From NCBI GenBank assembly GCA_964020105.1, contig OZ026535.1, positions 124,001-188,000 on the forward strand: a stretch of 64,000 nucleotides of DNA, in the 5' to 3' direction. The notes below the pieces were generated by a model. That model was not told where the DNA came from. It ran no database searches and saw nothing but the letters and a program-made list of their open reading frames with translations. Source of the DNA: G964020105 sp964020105 (GTDB lineage: Bacteria; Pseudomonadota; Alphaproteobacteria; WRAU01; Hepatincolaceae). Position numbers and translations under genes: made by a program. Below are positions 61,764 through 64,000 of the stretch, piece by piece; position 1 is the stretch's first letter, and each line of letters begins with the position of its first letter.

Positions 61764-63221
61764 TTAGGATATCCAAAATTTCTTACTTAATATTATAATA
61801 ACACCAAAAATTTCCAATCTACCTAATAGCATTACTATAGAAAGTATCCATTTACCTGTATCTGGAATGGTAGAAAAATTTCCAACAGGACCTACTATAT
61901 CACCAATACCAGGACCCACATTTGTTAAACAGGTAACAACAGCAGAAAAAGCAGTCATAAAATCCAACTCAAGTGAAGATAGCAATACTGATGCAATCGC
62001 TAATATTATAAGAAAAAGGAAAAAATATACAAATACAGCTGTAGAAGCATCATTATTTATAAATTTCCCATTATAATATGATACAGCAACATGTTTCTTT
62101 AAAAAAAGTGTGCTTAGATAGGTTTTAGATACTACATAAGCAATTTGAAATCTATAAACTTTTATTCCGCACGCTGTTGATCCAGCGCATCCACCTATAA
62201 ACATAGCAGTGAATAATAACATAGTGGGAAATACACCAAATGTGCTGTAATCGTAAGAAACATAGCCTGTTCCTGTAATTAATGAAATTACTGAAAATGA
62301 TGAGTATCTAAGAGCGTAAAATATATTTAAGCCATTATCCCAACTTAACCACAAAGTCATAATTACTATGAAAAAAATAACTAACTTAAACAACCCTATA
62401 ACTTGTTCATCTTTAAATATATTTATTTTTCTTAAAAAAAACAAATTATATAGTAATACATATGGTAAAGCACCACTAAGCATGCCAAACATCAATATTA
62501 CCTCTACTACAGGACTATTAAAATGGGCAATTGATGCATTTTTGTTTGAAAATCCTGCTGTTGATACAGAGGTTAGTGAATGAATTAAAGAATCAAACAA
62601 ACTCAATTCACCTATGAATAATAGTGCAAATAGAATGACAATTGTTATAGTGGCGTAAATTATAATCATACCAAGAGCAATCTTTTTTGCTTTATCAATG
62701 GCATTATCAAAAGTTTCAAATGCCTCTACTTTAAATAACTGCATTCCTCCACCTTGCAGTGATGGAATCAAAATTACTGCCGTAACAATTATACCTATAC
62801 CTCCTACCCATTGAATTAAGCCTCGCCATAAATGAAAACCATAGGATAAATCATTTAAATCAACAACGATCGTTGCTCCGGTTGTTGTTATCCCTGACAT
62901 TATTTCAAAATATGCATCAGTGTAACTTAATTGGAGATAGCTAAATTTAAGTGGGAGAGCAGCAAATCCAACTATTACAATCCATGATAGCAAAGTTAAT
63001 ATCAAACCATCTTTGGTGCTTAGGGTTTTAGTTTGTTCTTTTTTATTTGCAAATGCAAGTAACATCCCTATGAAGGATATTATTAAGGAAAAAATAAAAA
63101 ATGATCCTGTTCCTTTATCGCCCATATATAGATCTAACAAAGCAGGAGCCAACATCAGCAAGCCTATTGCTGTTATGAGGTATCCTAAAAGAGATAATAT
63201 TAGTCTAAAGTTAATTTCCAT
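61764..63221 (-). CDS. trkH: Trk-type potassium uptake protein TrkH
   Basis: Ion-conducting subunit of the Trk system in the inner membrane. 485 residues with about ten membrane segments. The four selectivity-filter repeats are visible: SGITTTGATI, TSVSTAGFSNK, ITGTGYVSYDY and TCLTNVGPGIG. GLIQWVGGIGIIVTAVILIP and IGGCAGSTACGIKVYR are conserved. No trkA is seen in the window. The convergent stop codons with the FNR gene are adjacent (zero spacing). Confidence 0.95.
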   Translation of the reverse strand: MEINFRLILSLLGYLITAIGLLMLAPALLDLYMGDKGTGSFFIFSLIISFIGMLLAFANKKEQTKTLSTKDGLILTLLSWIVIVGFAALPLKFSYLQLSYTDAYFEIMSGITTTGATIVVDLNDLSYGFHLWRGLIQWVGGIGIIVTAVILIPSLQGGGMQLFKVEAFETFDNAIDKAKKIALGMIIIYATITIVILFALLFIGELSLFDSLIHSLTSVSTAGFSNKNASIAHFNSPVVEVILMFGMLSGALPYVLLYNLFFLRKINIFKDEQVIGLFKLVIFFIVIMTLWLSWDNGLNIFYALRYSSFSVISLITGTGYVSYDYSTFGVFPTMLLFTAMFIGGCAGSTACGIKVYRFQIAYVVSKTYLSTLFLKKHVAVSYYNGKFINNDASTAVFVYFFLFLIILAIASVLLSSLELDFMTAFSAVVTCLTNVGPGIGDIVGPVGNFSTIPDTGKWILSIVMLLGRLEIFGVIIILSKKFWIS

Positions 63222-63333
63222 GATGCAATTTTCGTTGAATATAACTTATATAAATCATTGTACAATCTGAAGCTATATTGTTATCATTATAGCAAGAAAA
63301 TTTTTTAGTGCAATTTTAATTAACCTGGAAATT

Positions 63334-63828
63334 ATGAAGAAGCCTTTGATATATATGTTAGCAACTTTTTTCGTTCTAATAATATCAGCCTTGTTGGTTT
63401 ATAAATATCTTATTAACAAGGAGAGAGCTTTTAATGTAGCTGATATTAAAATTATGTTAGATAAGGGAGCTTTGATAGTATATAAAAAAGAAATAATTTG
63501 GCAAAATCAGGAGGGTGTTTTAGTTGGTAAAATTGACTATCAGCAGTTTGCTTCTTCCATAACTTTTTATTTATCCAAAAAGTATATTTCTGTGATTAAT
63601 ATATTAGATGGTACGCCAAATCGTAAGAGCACTATACCTTGTTTAAATATTGTTCACTTATTTCCTAAGGAAGAGATCAAAGAAATTATTCGCACAATAT
63701 TAGTTAATCAAAATAAATCAGCTAGTGTTAGTCATTTGAAGATAAAGGATAACATGTTTGTTGAATATCATCAAAAAAGCTTACAGGGCGGCAAAACAGA
63801 ACTCTATTGTAAATTATATTATGTTTAG
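63334..63828 (+). CDS. Membrane-anchored protein of unknown function
   Basis: 164 residues: a single N-terminal membrane helix (about 5-27, LIYMLATFFVLIISALLVYKYL), then a basic periplasmic domain with strands and helices (VGKIDYQQFASSITFYLSKKYI). Two cysteines (TIPCLNI, ELYCKLY). No family recognised. It is divergent from trkH and 81 bases before the next gene, with which it may form an operon. Confidence 0.65.
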   Translation: MKKPLIYMLATFFVLIISALLVYKYLINKERAFNVADIKIMLDKGALIVYKKEIIWQNQEGVLVGKIDYQQFASSITFYLSKKYISVINILDGTPNRKSTIPCLNIVHLFPKEEIKEIIRTILVNQNKSASVSHLKIKDNMFVEYHQKSLQGGKTELYCKLYYV

Positions 63829-63909
63829 TTTTCTGCTGTAAACTTTTTATTAACTAAATTATAGTTAATATTCTTTTAAGGATAGAAATTTTAATTGGAG
63901 TATGAAATT

Positions 63910-64000
63910 ATGTCAGGCGCTAACAACTTGCTTTCTTTAATGAAGTCTTCTGTTTCTAGTAAAACTGAAGAAAAGGATACTAGTACCGCATATTTAGAGG
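63910..64000 (+). CDS. Unknown gene, start only
   Basis: ATG at 63910 with GGAG 11 bases upstream opens a frame running past the window end (MSGANNLLSLMKSSVSSKTE visible). Ser/Lys/Thr-rich beginning with no signal peptide. Cannot be identified. Confidence 0.5.
   Translation, partial: MSGANNLLSLMKSSVSSKTEEKDTSTAYLE

Overview
The window reads as chromosomal DNA of an AT-rich alphaproteobacterium, most likely a host-associated member of the Rickettsiales or a close relative. This is inferred from the low GC content, the gene blocks present (rpmH-rnpA-yidD-yidC-engB, lgt-midA, rplU-rpmA-obgE, nadD-rsfS-rlmH, gpmI-envC-ctpA-rppH, aroA-cmk-rpsA, addA-addB-tsaE), AddAB in place of RecBCD, and the many wide AT-rich gaps. 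No 16S gene or database search was available, so genus and family are not assigned. The retained aroA, ald, a two-component system, an anaerobic-type ubiquinone operon and a pilus cluster suggest a genome less reduced than Rickettsia itself.

Layout. 1-2960 (minus): the end of engB, then yidC, yidD, rnpA and rpmH with a good promoter. 3237-3659 (minus): a small secreted protein. 3761-9405 (plus): tRNA-Arg, a degenerate class A penicillin-binding-protein-like membrane protein whose catalytic motifs are lost, an ubiT-ubiU-ubiV operon for oxygen-independent ubiquinone hydroxylation, and tRNA-Ser. 9406-17987: a gene-poor stretch with decayed-looking DNA, then a chaperone-usher type surface-fibre cluster made of six DUF4402 subunit genes (two of them a near-identical tandem duplication), a periplasmic chaperone and an outer-membrane usher. 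18027-21131: ald, lgt and midA. 21221-22688: a decayed plasmid replicon, with iteron-like 26-bp repeats and a repA gene broken by two frameshifts, one lying in an (AG)8 tract. 23031-25327 (minus): two tandem M20 metallopeptidases.

25518-35050 is mostly housekeeping: rplU-rpmA, obgE, an unusual Asp/Tyr/Ser/Arg-rich disordered protein on the minus strand, nadD-rsfS-rlmH, gpmI, envC-like, ctpA and rppH. An intergenic region at 35051-35395 carries two perfect DnaA boxes and one near-match around an AT-rich stretch. 35396-44866: uvrC, pgsA, a LOG-family gene, an OmpR-type response regulator with its kinase, yfiH, prs, rplY, pth and ychF. 44959-47128 (minus): three tandem paralogous lipoproteins, a secreted protein of unknown function and tRNA-Ala. 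47228-53229 (plus): aroA-cmk-rpsA and accD-folC. 53478-60637 (minus): trxA, addA-addB-tsaE. 60741-64000: a ferredoxin/flavodoxin-NADP reductase-like flavoprotein, trkH (minus), a membrane-anchored unknown, and the start of another gene.

The most interesting parts are the DUF4402/chaperone/usher cluster, the catalytically dead PBP-like protein beside ubiTUV, the integrated and decayed RepA replicon, and the low-complexity D/Y/S/R protein. All functional assignments come from reading motifs; none was tested by a search.
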